A DNA stretch of 64,000 bases from Heterostelium album PN500 (lineage: Eukaryota > Evosea > Eumycetozoa > Acytosteliales > Acytosteliaceae): positions 868,001-932,000 of the forward strand of contig NW_008805070.1 in NCBI RefSeq assembly GCF_000004825.1. The letters run 5' to 3'. Position numbers and translations under genes: made by a program. This document shows positions 36,467-49,000 of this stretch, piece by piece. The notes under the pieces were generated by a model that was given only the letters and a program-made list of their open reading frames with translations, was not told where the DNA came from and ran no database searches. The number at the start of each line of letters is the position of its first letter. Position 1 is the first letter of the stretch.

Positions 36467-37264
36467 TTAGTTGGTTGATTGTAAATTATCTATGCTGCTC
36501 TCTAAACTTTCATCGACTTTAAGTGTATCTTGTAGTTGTTCCAAATCTCTAAGGCCAGGTGTCAACGATACTGCACCAACCAATTTTGTTAAACGTTCGA
36601 CTTCCTTTTGTACTTGATTTCTCTCTGACTCTGGACATTTTGTCAAAATATAGAGTTGTTTTCTAAGTCTATCTCTTTCACCCAAAACTACTTTAATTGC
36701 TGCCATTGATTTACGGATCTACAATTAATTAATCAAACAAACAAACAACAAACAATTGCAATAATATATATAAGTATTAATACATGATTATGTTGTTTGA
36801 ATACTTTAAAAATATAAAAATAAAAATATTAATAAAAAACATACCTTCTTTAAACGTAATGGATTTACAAGTTTATGATTCTTTGCCAATTCTTGTTCGG
36901 TCATGACCTTGTTTCTCTCCTTCAATAGAACGAACCAAAGTTTATGTAGATCTTCGAATGACTTTCCACGGAGATCTCTTGCTTCCCATGATTTACCAGA
37001 GACTGGGTAAGTACCCTTTGTGTAGACGTGTTCAAAGAAATCTTTTAATCCTCCACCATTATTTGTTGTGTTGTTCGATGTAATTGTAGTAGTAGTGGTA
37101 GTCTCTGCTGCTGATCTGTTCAAAGTCAATCTATTGTTGTTGAGCAATGGTGATGATCTTGAAACGATAGTCGAATATAATCTACAGCTGTTTTTGTTAA
37201 AGGTTGTAGTTGAATTCAATACAACTCTTTGTGTAATGTTTATAGATTTAAACAATGTATTCAT
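36467..37264 (-). CDS. mrpl47: Mitochondrial ribosomal protein uL29m (MRPL47)
   Basis: Predicted 223-aa protein; exons 37264-36845 and 36718-36467, phase 0. It is a large-subunit protein near the polypeptide exit of the mitochondrial ribosome. The diagnostic block GKSWEARDLRGKSFEDLHKL, then WFVLLKERNKVMTE, agrees with MRPL47 of animals and yeast. The basic, Ser/Asn-rich N-terminus (ITQRVVLNSTTTFNKNSCRL) is a mitochondrial presequence. The second exon (KSMAAIKVVLGERDRLRKQL) continues the family's C-terminal helix. Confidence 0.92.
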
Positions 37265-37939
37265 TATTTGTCACTGATATATATATAATTAATTTTAATA
37301 GAAAAAATAGTATATACAGTAATCAATTAAAATATTGAAAATATTCTGATTATTTGATCGACTCGATAAATTCTCTCACACAAATCTGATTTTTTAAAAA
37401 ATTGTCGATAACGTTATCATTTTTAAGCTTCAGCCATTCAAATTTTTTAAAATAATATATTCTCACTGTTAATATTAAATATTCATGGTATCTAGATAAT
37501 AAAATATCTATATGTTATCCAATCAAAGAAATTGGTTGAGAATAAATAAGAACTTTGAGCGTTGTTGATTGGTGTAAAATTTCAGATCTGACCACAAAAT
37601 TAACACAGGATCAACAACAGGAAGTTAAATCGAATTAAGACACTCTAAATCATTCGAAATATTTGAAACAAAAGTTGTTATTAAGATAGTTGCTATTATA
37701 TTTAAAATGTCGGCATTAAGATCAATTAACATTAATAAAGTAAATTCTAATCACTTATAACAATTGAGGTATTTGTACTCAAAAAATAAAACAAATAACA
37801 CGAAAAATTAACGTTATTTTTTTTTTTTTAATTTAATTTTTTGATTTCAGTGATCACTAACAATGAGCAAAAAAAAAAAAAAAAAAAAGAAATATTCAGT
37901 TTTTGTTTAATTTTGCATATCTATATATATTTATTATAA
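37265..37939. other. Divergent promoter region of two mitochondrial-protein genes
   Basis: 675 bp between MRPL47 (minus) and NDUFB8 (plus), with no gene. It holds a 16-codon upstream ATG frame at 37708 and long A/T tracts at 37816-37828 and 37869-37888. Confidence 0.5.
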
Positions 37940-38835
37940 ATGTTTAGATCATTGGTAACTAGACAAGGTCCATTGGCACGTGCCAGTTTGAATGGATACT
38001 TGGCTGCTCAAAGAGCTGGTCACAGAAAACCAATCCACTTCAAGGATGGTCAATATGATGGTGAGGTAAGAATATCTTGATCACACCCCTACCATTCAAC
38101 TTGTCAGATATCTGGTGTTCAGTTAGTTAGTTAGTCAGTTCATCAAGTCTATCATTATTTATTAGCATACAAAGTAGTTAGGTAGATAGATAGATAGTTT
38201 GAAGATAGATAGATAGATAAATAGATAGATTAGATATTCAAAACAAAACGTATTTAGATCATATATGAAAAAAAAAAGCATGATAACGATATTATATCAT
38301 ATCTATATGATCTATTAGAACGACTAGACTATGAATAAGAATATGACTTCTATGAATAGAAATATATATTTTGGTAATTCAATTAATAACAAAAGTATAT
38401 TAATATATATATATATATTGGTGATTTTGATTATATATATATATTTAGATTCCAGAGACATTTGACCAACACCCAGATATGATGGCACCAGATGATGATC
38501 CATATTTGAATCGTAATCCACAGGCTGCAGTCAACTATTTCTTTGGAATGTTTGGTGCACTTGCTGTAGTTGGTCTTGGTTGTTATCTCTTCATCAGTCC
38601 ATTAAAGAAGGAAGTCGTATGTATCATTAGAGAAGGCATATTACTTGATCAAGCGTAGATAGATTCATACTAATCATGTTATCTATCATATTATTAGGTT
38701 GAAAGAGATTTACCATTTGATAATTTATATTTAGAGTATGGAGGTGATCCCGATAAGATCCCAAATGAAAAGGAATGGAGAGTTCGTATGGGTGACAGAC
38801 AAGCCATCTACAAAGCAAAGCATGGTGACAATTAA
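37940..38835 (+). CDS. ndufb8: NADH dehydrogenase (complex I) subunit NDUFB8-like
   Basis: Predicted 143-aa mitochondrial inner-membrane protein; exons 37940-38065, 38449-38616 and 38698-38835, all phase 0. A short Arg/Ser presequence (MFRSLVTRQGPLARASLNGY) is followed by HPDMMAPDDDPYLNRNP, one transmembrane helix (AAVNYFFGMFGALAVVGLGC), then LPFDNLYLEYGGDPDKIP. The last piece matches the NDUFB8 signature (human YPYNNLYLERGGDPSKEP). The gene is broken into exons too short to show as a long open frame. The first intron is 383 nt, several-fold longer than is usual here. Confidence 0.87.
38183..38232. repeat. (AGAT)n-type microsatellite inside NDUFB8 intron 1
   Basis: Imperfect GATA/AGAT repeats lie within the long first intron and help account for its length. 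Confidence 0.85.
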
Positions 38836-39030
38836 AATAAATAATTGATCGATCAACCATAGAATATAGAAGCACAACTTCACCAGTAATATAGATCATT
38901 TTTTCAGTAAATATAGCAAAACAAACATCACACAAAAGACAAACCAACCTAAATCAATCAAATCACTTTCATTAACTTATTGGATATTATCATTATAATG
39001 ATTCAAATAACAACATCTTAAATAATAATA

Positions 39031-39061
<31 letters not shown>

Positions 39062-42000
39062 GAATTATAAGAATTAATAATATGTTAATAAATATATTAT
39101 TTATTTAAATAAAATAATCAATTATCTTTTTTTGTATTTCAACAACAAGCAGCAATAATCAATTTTTATTGTTTTTTGTAGATCACAATGAGCTTGTGAT
39201 TTGATGTTGGCGTTAACAATATAACTTTGAACGATTTTGAATCGATCGCGATCTACTTATTATTCCACATTACCAATCAATTTCGAACAAACACATGTCG
39301 CATCAAAAACACTCCACAAAGTAGTTTGTACTAATAAAGTAATAGGGGTGTGAATTCACTAGGAATAAAAAAAATGTTTTGTGGACAATCTTATTATCAC
39401 TTTAATTTGATTGGTTTTTTATATTGTTATTAAAAGTAGTTTAAGAATTATAATAATTGTTATCGAGATTTTAGAGTAAAATATACATTAATATTTATTA
39501 AGACAATCTATTTATTGTTTTCATTTCAATATTCTTACTTGTTAACAAATAATTGTAAATTGTTAATATTTATTTATAAATTAAACGTGTATAATATAGG
39601 TAATGAATATTCTAAAAAGTAAATATTCTGCTTCATTAAAATAAATTAGTAGGTAGGTAGTTATTATGTTAACATTTATTTCTAGTTAATTAGTTCTCCA
39701 TTTGGTTTTTAATTCAAATTATTCATTTTAGTACTATTTTAATTATATTTAATAAGAGGTGATTCATTCAAGAATAATTGTAATATGTGTTTAAAGAATA
39801 GAGGGTTACTTTTTTTTTTCAAATATGAAATATAAAATGTTAATATTATGATGATCAGTGCGCACAACTTGATAAATCATTTTAAAATTAAGGCGATGAC
39901 ATCATACACAAAAAAATGTTTGTTTGGTTTGTTTTTTTATTTAGAAGATGAATAAACAAATAGTATATTTGTTCAAACTTAAAATGTTTTGTTTTATTAT
40001 TTTTGTATCTTGCATGTTACTTTATGTAGTGATAAGATTTGAAAATGAATATTTAATTGTGTAGTGCACATTTCTTTTACCAAGCATGAGTGCCTTTTGA
40101 AAAACGACAAGTTTACTTCAATTTTGAGATGACTATCATAGTGCTGTGATAGGAGATAGAGTGATGGTAGAATAATAATGATTTGAGTTTGACAAGCCAA
40201 CTAACATATAAGTAACTGTGAAATATGTGTTGTTGGTAACCACTTTTACGATTTTTGTTAATGTGTAGATCATAAGTTGTGGTTGTGTGTGTTTGTAGTG
40301 TGTGGGGGTGTGGGAATGTGTTTGAATGTGCATGTGCAAAAGTGGGAAAAAATGTGTGTTAATCAGTGAGATGAAATTTAGTGATGTGATTAAATGAATT
40401 TACTCTTTGTTGTTATTTATACCTGTCTAACATGATTGGAGATTTGTTTTTGTTTTTATTTTCAATGTTGTTTCAATTGTGGAGAGTGATCATTTGGTAT
40501 GAGATAACAATATTGTAATGGTTGAGATGAAAAAGAATGTAATTGTATTGAATTATCCTCTAGGAAAAAAAATAATAATAGATGATGTGTTGTTTATCAA
40601 CAATATCGACCACATTATTTTAACCGTGCTTATTATCTTTCCATCTTTGGAGATACACTACAAGTGTTTGTTCAGTAGAAGCAGATGATTTGTTGTTCAA
40701 ACATTCTTTCTTCTCTACCAATAATATAGTTTTCTTGCAATGTAATGTTTATTATCTTTCGCAAATCCTCTCTTTTTATTTTATTAAAATAGAATCATAT
40801 CAGTGTTTGTGATGTTGATGATGATGATGTTGTTTCAGAGGTTTGTTGGATTTTGGATGGATAGAGGTGATTGTTGTTGGTTGTTTATTTTTTGGAGAGA
40901 TAAAATCTAAGAGATAGTTCTCAATGGAATATTCAACAAGTAAGAGTGTTAAGTGGTTCTTTCTTTGTTTTGGTGTGTTCTCATTAGATAGAAATACACA
41001 TCGTAAAGTGGCAATGGTTTCCCTCCTTTCTCAATACCACCATTTTACATTCTTTTTAATTTCATGATTCAATCTATTTTTTTTATTTCTAAATATATCT
41101 TTTGTTTTTTTTCTGTTGTTCGACTTTTCAAAAATCAATAAAATCAAAATTCAAACACATGCACATTCATCCTGTTGTTTATAAACTAATTTGCCTCCAC
41201 CTCAATTGAATAATCATGCTATATCGTTTTGTTAAATCTTTTATTAATATAAATTAACACCAATCTAAAAACAAAATCAACAAAAACAAGAGAGGTTCAA
41301 AGAGAAACCGGTACAAAGTTCCTCTTGTTTGATCATTTTTTTTTTTCAAACGGCAAGTTTTTAGTTGAGTGTGTGTTCTTATGAGGAGGGTTAGCCCATT
41401 ATCACCACCAATTGTATTAAATCAATTTAAAAAAAAAAAAAAAAACAAAAATAAAATAAAAAGAATAAAAAAAAAAATTCTATTTGTCCTTACTACTATA
41501 TATATCTAGTAAAAATACGATAAATCAATATTATTTGGAAAGATCAAACTTTTTTAAAATTGTTTTTATTCCCCGATCTTCTCTCCAGTTAATGAATAAT
41601 ATAATTGTTTCCTTTTTAAAATATATTTTTTTTAGCAATTCTAAATTAAAGTTTTGGAAAAGAATTTTTTTTACAAAAATAGACGTAAGTAGTCCCACTA
41701 CCCTCACCATCTTGGATATCCTTTTCTTCTGATGTACAGTATGATATCATCCTTTTAAATCTCATATAGACACCATTGGTGAACTTCTCAACAACAAAAA
41801 TAAAAAACACAAGACAAAAAAATAAAATAAATTAACTTACCCCCACCCACTCCCACTCTCTGTCCACCATACCACAATCACACTTCACAGAGCAGTTTTG
41901 TTTCATAGTATTGCCTCACCCAACTTTTTGTTGTTTGTACAACTTGACTAGGATCAATAATATCATTAACATATGAATGATAAACTATGATTTTTACCAT

Positions 42001-42411
42001 CTTTGGTTAAACACTTTGCTCTATTTTAAATATAATATTTTTGGAAATAAGAGAATAAATCATTGAGGCAGATGCATCTCAAAGTTAATCACCACATTAC
42101 AGAATAAATACATAATGATTTATATCATCTATTATATGAAATCGCCATTGTAAAAAAGATTGTAACTTTGTAAATCTTGTTGCTTTATTATGTTACAGGG
42201 GCAAAAGATTATTTGGTTCCTAAGAAATATTCAAGGCAAAACCAATTTATGATTGTAGTGATTTTTTATAATATCTTTTTTTACAAACCTATAAATATTG
42301 ATTCAATTTCATCAATTTCATTCAAAAATCAAATTACAAAACAAACAAATAAACAAATCTAATAAATAAACTAATATAATAAATAATTTACAATCTATTA
42401 ATTAATTAGAA
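38836..42411. other. Large intergenic region, no recognised gene
   Basis: 3.6 kb of AT-rich DNA between NDUFB8 and the Rv3378c-like gene. It contains an (AAT)n run at 39021-39061, an inverted repeat ATCACAA...TTGTGAT near 39182-39200 and G/T-rich stretches near 40280-40330. No coding frame has a motif or splice structure I can support; short open frames look like composition. A non-coding RNA or regulatory domain remains possible. Confidence 0.45.
39021..39061. repeat. (AAT)n microsatellite
   Basis: About thirteen AAT-type units with one interruption, just downstream of NDUFB8. Confidence 0.88.
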
Positions 42412-43717
42412 ATGGAAGAATTCTTAAATTTATCAAATATTGAAATCAGTAAATTGGTTTCCGAATCTGGAAACAAAACAATGGTTTATGCTTTCGATGG
42501 TACCAGAAGATCTTATCTGATGGATCAGGGTATTAAATCGTTGCCTGACTACCAAGACAGCCATTCCCAAGAGATTGTTATCGACTACAAGCTCTACAGT
42601 CAAAATGCCATTAGAAAACTATTGGACCACTTACTCATGATTTTTGAACATGGAATTTCCACTGTTATCTACCCAATGTGGTTCTACACTCTTGAAATGA
42701 GAGGACCAGAGTATGTTCCAAAGTTTATTGGATATCTCCAAGGTTTAAAATCGCTCCTACTTGAACCACTTTTATTGCAAGCCTACATGAAAGCTGGTAT
42801 CCGTATTATTTTCTATGGTGAATTCAGAGAGTTGTTAATGAGAGAAAACGATACCAAACTCATTGAAGTATTCGAAAGAATCATGGAAATTACCAAGAAC
42901 AATACCAAGAAAGTTGTTCTCTTTGGTACCAACATCCAAGATCCATCGACATTGATTATTGATAAATCAATTAATTTCTTCAAAAAGAATAATAGAGGTA
43001 AATATTAAATAGATAGATATCTTTTATAGAATTCATAACTTACGAATTTTTCTATCTATAGAACCAACAAAATCAGAATTGATTAAAGAATATTATGGAG
43101 TAGAAGTTGAAGAAGTTTCATTTTACTTTGGATTCGATAGATTTTCTACTGATGGTCGTCCAATCTTACTCTGTGATAAGGGAAATGAGGATTTATATTT
43201 CTCAGTCTCTCCACACAGTTTCTTTACACAAAAACAATTAAGAAAGGTTTTGTTCGATCACCTCTTCTGTAGATCTGTTGCCAATGCCAAGGAATACCAA
43301 TTAAAAGTAATCGATGTGGAGATTATGAAAACATTCTACACAATGAACACTGGAAACACAATGGGTGTCGGTGAAGTTCAACCCTACGGTCAATACTGGT
43401 GTCCATTGCCAGAGGTCAGAAGAGTAAATACCATATCGGGATCCAGCTCTTTCTCTGAAATCAACTTGGTATCTTCGAGCTCATCGATATTGACTTGCAG
43501 ATCATCACCAAGTTCACCAAGTTTAATTTCATCACCACCAAGATCCAGAAAGAATTCTGGGGGATCTGCCAATCTCTTTAGAGCTAATCAAACCAAAGTA
43601 TCTGGTGCTTCATCAAATGACATCACACCCCCACTTTCACCAAAGTTAACAAGAAAGAATAATTTATCTCCAAGTTTACTAGTTAGAATGCAACCTTTTT
43701 TAGTTGATGAAATCTAA
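42412..43717 (+). CDS. Rv3378c-like prenyltransferase/diterpene synthase family protein
   Basis: Predicted 413-aa protein; exons 42412-42997 and 43062-43717, with a 64-nt intron. It resembles Mycobacterium tuberculosis Rv3378c, the cis-prenyltransferase-fold enzyme that moves a tuberculosinyl group from its diphosphate to adenosine (or water). Shared blocks, in order: VYAFDGTRRSYLM (the catalytic Asp-containing DGTRR, D29 here), IFEHGISTVIYP, IRIIFYGEFRELL, KKVVLFG, EPTKSELIKEYYG, FYFGFDRFSTDGRPIL, EDLYFSVSPHSFFTQKQLRK and VLFDHLFCRS. The mycobacterial protein as I recall it has FPFDGTRRWF, LFEHGIETVISP, GFGRFSTFDFPLL and LRRILYDHIYLR. The core is therefore complete. The last 110 residues are a Ser-rich low-complexity extension absent from bacteria. 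Substrate and product are unknown; a terpenyl diphosphate is inferred. Confidence 0.78.
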
Positions 43718-43811
43718 ACCTATCTATTTATTTATTATTTATTAAATCAAGATTTTTAAAAAGTAAAAACAAATATAAAAAAGTTAAAAAATAAACATTC
43801 TTAAGAAAATC

Positions 43812-43842
<31 letters not shown>

Positions 43843-43938
43843 TCTTTGATTTATTTGATAATGAACTTCTAAAACTTCTTCTTCTTTTTTTATGAACCTA
43901 TTATCTTATTAATTTCACAGTTCAATGTTTTTAGTCAA

Positions 43939-45475
43939 ATGGATAATCAAAAACATATATTTGTTAATCTATCACATCTATTGTTATCAGAGATATTCAA
44001 TAAGTTTGAAGATATTGAGGATAGAATTAGGTTTAGTTTAACTTGTAAAAGATGGTATAATGAAAGAGAACACTATTTTAGATTTAATGTTGATTCAATT
44101 AAAGGACCTGTCGATGATCAATCATTAAGTAATTATAGATCATCAATCATTTTGAAATCATACAGTGATATACTAGTTCGATCATTATCATTCAAATCAA
44201 ATTGTTTGTTGGGAATAAATAAAAGAAATCATCACACAATCTTTGACTACTTTTTTGACATAGGTATTGTATAAATAAATATATTGTTATATATCTAATT
44301 AATAATAATAATCTTTAACACTATTTTTATCAGCTTTAAATAAGATAGAAGATATTATCATTCATAAATCTGTTAATAAAATAGAGTTTTGGTGGTTTGA
44401 TGATAACATTATTGCAATGGATGAACCATTCATTGAGAAGTTAGCTCATTCCAATGTTAACAACCTAGTATTGAATAGTAATGTTGTCACAACATTTAAA
44501 AGACTACCAAACAATATCAAACATATTCATTGCAACCACAGCTTCGACATGAATCATTTGCCTACTGAACTAGAGACCTTAGAAGTTTCTTCACATCATT
44601 CAAAGGAACACCATTTCTATATAACAGCACTACCCAAAACTTTAAAGTACTTTGAGCTATCTCGAACGATACCACCTATAGTAATCAAACCACTCCCACC
44701 AAAACTTGAAATGTTCGTATTCTACGATAATGCCTATACACATCTAGATATTCCATTGATACCATCGACTCTACATACTTTGGAGGTTTCCTTTGGTTTT
44801 TGGAAGAATCTACTATTGAATTATTCAGATGTAGATGAACTTAGATCGATTGAGTATATCCGACTGTACATTGAATCCGATGTTCATTTAACAAAATCTC
44901 TCATTCCAATTTCAATCAAACATCTCATACTCGAATTTGATGATGACGAAGATGTAGACCTTACATTTGAAAAAGATTTGTTTAGCCAGTTCAATCGTTT
45001 AGAATCACTGAAATTCAAAGGATATTTTCGTCGCTTAAAGTTTGGTCTATTGCCACCCAGTTTGAAAATACTAGAACCACCAAGAGCAGACGGTTTCAGC
45101 TATCCAGATAACGATCGGTTTTTCATATCCAATGTTCATAAATTAGATAAACTTGACCAGATTGTTCCGAAACATTGTAAACATCTATCATTTAATAGTC
45201 GCATCCGTATTCTTCTTTTACCTGGAATGATTCCAAACTATATTGAAACCATTGAATTTGAAGAGTATTGTCAAGTTAAATTACAAGCAGATTCAATTCC
45301 TCCAAATATTACAACGATCACAATTCGACCGACGATCACACTACCCTCATCATTACCAACCACCATCAGAACCATTTATTTTGATGACACTATAACACAT
45401 ATTCAATTTTCAAGATTGGATGATCATTACTTTATTCTGATAAAAAAACAAACAAACCTTATCAAATTGGTTTAA
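43939..45475 (+). CDS. F-box protein with FNIP-like leucine-rich repeats
   Basis: Predicted 488-aa protein; exons 43939-44263 and 44334-45475, with a 70-nt intron. It starts with an F-box-like unit (FVNLSHLLLSEIFNKFEDIE, then DRIRFSLTCKRWYNEREHYF). The body is made of LP-x-x-L-x-x-L repeats, more diverged than classical FNIP units (LPKTLKYFEL, LPPKLEMFVF, LPPSLKILEP). A likely SCF-type ubiquitin ligase adaptor. It is related to the gene at 13968-15662, and a broken copy of its 5' end lies 180 bp past its stop. Confidence 0.8.
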
Positions 45476-45656
45476 TTCATTATAATAATATTGCAAGCTA
45501 TCTAAACATTAACTAACATGTCAATAATACAAATTATTAAATAAAAATTAATTTTCAAACAATATATAAATCAAATAACGAATCTCTCTTCAATTTTATC
45601 AATATTGTGAAAAAAAAAAAAATTTTTTAATTATATTTATTTCATTTTTATCCAAA

Positions 45657-45910
45657 CATATGTTTGTTAAACTATCACATCTATTGTTATCAAAGATATT
45701 GAATGAATTGGAAGAGAATGAAGATAGAATTAGGTTTAGTTTAACTTGTAAAAGATGGTATAATGAAAGAGAACACTATTTTAGATTTAATGTTGATTCA
45801 ATTAAAGGACCTGTCGATGATCAATCATAAAATAATTATAGATCATCAATCATTTTGATAGATATACTAGTTAAATCATTATAATTCAAATCAAATTGTT
45901 TGTTGGGATT
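45657..45910 (+). pseudogene. Truncated tandem copy of the F-box exon
   Basis: About 250 bp repeat the 5' part of the upstream F-box gene (compare 43954-44213). A core of about 105 bp near 45723-45827 appears identical to 44020-44125. It then reads into a stop (CAATCATAA), carries small deletions and ends without the LRR part. Identity is high, so the duplication is recent and the copy is dead. Confidence 0.85.
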
Positions 45911-46067
45911 GTATTAGGATTAAGTAAGTTTTTAAAATAAAAATTAAAAATTCCAAGTAATAAAAAAAATATCTTTAAAAAACAAGAGTTTAAACTTTTC
46001 ATATTTTTTTAAGATTTATTAAATTTAAAATCTTTTTTTTATTTTATTTATTTTCATTACCTCAAAG

Positions 46068-49000
46068 ATGAATAGTAATAATAACTCACCACAGAGTGTT
46101 AATTCATCAAATAAGAGAATAAAAACATTAAAGTCATTGTTAGAAGACGGTTTGATTACGGTGGATGATCAATGTTACTTTGTTTACAATAAACAAAACT
46201 ATCAGTGTAAGATCGTATTAAGAAATGGAAAAGCTTGTTTCTTTGCAACCGTAGAAGGCAATGACATTGTCGAAGACAGATCAACCACTTTTATAAAGAA
46301 ATACATTGCATTCATACAACCTACAACAACAACAACAACAGAGACAACAACTCCAACATCACCATCTGCATCTGCATCAACCATCGAAGGAAACAACATA
46401 ATGTATATCAATAATAAGAGAATATCTGATTATGTATTACTAGATACTGCAAGCGGTGCTACTTCCAATCTAACAAATCAATTTGCCAACATGAATATGA
46501 ATACACCACCACAATCATCTAAATCAAACAACAATAACAAGAATACACCACCATCTTCTTCTTCATTTTCTCCATTTAAACAAAATGTTGACTCTAATGG
46601 ATATAGTGATAGCTCTTTCGTTCCTTCTTCAGTGTTACCACCACAAAGATCATTGTCATCGTTTGCAATTATGTCTTCAACCAATCAACACCAGCAACAC
46701 CAACAACAAAACACATCAAACAATTTAAAGTATAGCTTTAGAAAGATGGATGTTGGTGATGAGAAACAATCGGGATCAATTGAAATTGAATATCAAGATA
46801 TGGAACCTGCTCGTATAAAGCCATCGGGTGTAGGTAGATACTTTCATTTCAATTGTGATAGATATCTTGCATTCTCTACGAGGGAGAAGAGTTCTTCGAA
46901 TACTAGTAGTACGGTTAGCAGCAGCAGTCACAAGAATAGCAAGTTGACTCCTATTCAAACAAGCAATGATTGACGGTGGATTTGCATGGGAGGAAAAGGT
47001 TGCCGCCACTCTAAAGGGTACTGTACACATACCAGCCGAAAATGCATCGGCCATCCCTTACTCAAAAACCATGGAACTTCTAAAGACCGCTTCGGATTGT
47101 GTCATTTTCCAATCAACACTAGAACCACCCGCTTCCATTCGTCGAGCTCTCTTGCCATCGTCTGTATCATTCTCGATCTCTATACCAGACTTTTTACAGA
47201 TAACAACAATCAAGAACAGCGAAGGACAGCCTATCCATCGGTCACTAAAGATTCTCGATGCCAAATCTACTGGTTCCGTTGTATTTTCACAAAAGATACA
47301 ATTGGCATTTTACTATCTCCTTCTCGGCGAACTGATTCAATTGGAGAAGATCGATGATTTGAAGCTGGATGATGTGGCAGCGATCTATCTCAAGGGAATC
47401 TATGAGCCTGTTGACTTTCAATTGCTACCGACCGTTAAGATTCTCGAGACATTCCTCTATGGCGACAAGCAACGACAATCTCAACTTTTAGCCATTCTCT
47501 CCACCCCGAAATACGACGCAGACTGGCGACTTACCGAGAGATGTGATGGTTGTGAATATCTCGATCACTGCAAATCTCAAGCAATCAAAGAAAAATCACA
47601 GAATCTCTTGCCAAAACCTCTCAGTCCCAAAGTACAATTGTTGATGGAAAATGAGCGTCGACAACAACAAGATGGTCAATCAGCTGTAACTGATTTGGAT
47701 TTACTCTATTCCATTGCTTTGAATAGTGACAGAATCGATGATAATCAAACAAGAATAGAATTAGTATCACTTTTACCATACATTAGATCAATCATCAAAT
47801 CAAACAGCAACGATAACAGTTTAATTTTGACAAGCTACAAGGATCTATCGTTAAATTCTAAACAAGATCATGAAGTTTATCTTTGTTTACAACAGAATCC
47901 AATTACACAAGAGTTGTTTGGTTATTCTGTTCTTCATATCAATAACACATTGGAAGAAAACAATGATAGTGGTGCAACCAAAGAAACTGTATACTCTGGA
48001 TTCGATTCGAGTTCATTTGTTAAGGATTTGGCCTCTCTTTTCAACAAGTATAACAAGTCAAAAGAATCTCTACAGTGTTTCATCTATGATTACTATGAGC
48101 GATCTTATCTCTTTGGTCTACTTGCCGGTCAATTGAAATCCGATCCAACCAACAAAGATACTCTAACAATATTGTTGACACTTTTACACAGCTCGGAATG
48201 GATCAATTTCAATTTGGGTGGTGTATTCCCCGTAGAAATCCCAGGAAATCTTTTGCCATCAGTCAATCCTCTTATTATCATCCAAGAACAGGTGTCGAAA
48301 TCAATTGCAACTGGAATATTCCCAATTCTATCGCTTGGTGCCGTTGCCAAACGATTACTTTTACTTCCTTCGATCCCCACTTGTCTGGATAATGATCACA
48401 TCTACGTAACCATTATTGCACCAAACCATAAAGACAAGATTGCTGAAGAGCTAAAGAATCGTTTACTCTATACAAAAACAATCAAAGATACTTTATTATC
48501 ACATATTTTCAAAACTCCAAAAGTATCATTTAATGTAAGTTGGAAAGAACAACGACAATCAATATAATTTATAAACTACTAATCGATCGCATTTTATCAG
48601 TTTAAAATTAGGGATATCTATGAATATAAGAATCCACTTTTAAACAAATTAAAATATTGTCATCATCATGATCTTTTAGCTGGTTGCAAAGAAATTCAAT
48701 CATCGAGATCAAGATCGGTACTCACCAATGTTTTAGATGGAAAATATTTAATTGTAAAATATATTGGATCTGGGTATGTATAATTAAATAGTTTAATTAT
48801 TAATTATATTACTAACTATTAATCTATTTTTAGTGATTTACATGTATTTGAATCAGTTATATATTTATCACATTTCTCTGGATTCATGAGATTGTTTTGT
48901 GATAAATTTACAAAGATGATGTTGGTTGAGAATTCGGATGATGGATTGCAAAAGCTGGAATCTTTTAATGATATGTTTTATAGTACAAAGAAACTACCAG

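Noticed and set aside
37708-37758. Short ATG frame MSALRSININKVNSNHL before NDUFB8, looking like a second mitochondrial start exon
   Set aside because: No frame-compatible splice into NDUFB8 was found; kept only as a possible upstream ORF.
39182-39200. ATCACAA/TTGTGAT inverted repeat
   Set aside because: Seven-bp stem in isolation, without conserved context.
45911-46067. Continuation of the F-box copy or a start exon of the nuclease-helicase gene
   Set aside because: Sequence is A/T-rich without similarity to the F-box gene; the ATG at 46068 is the first good start.
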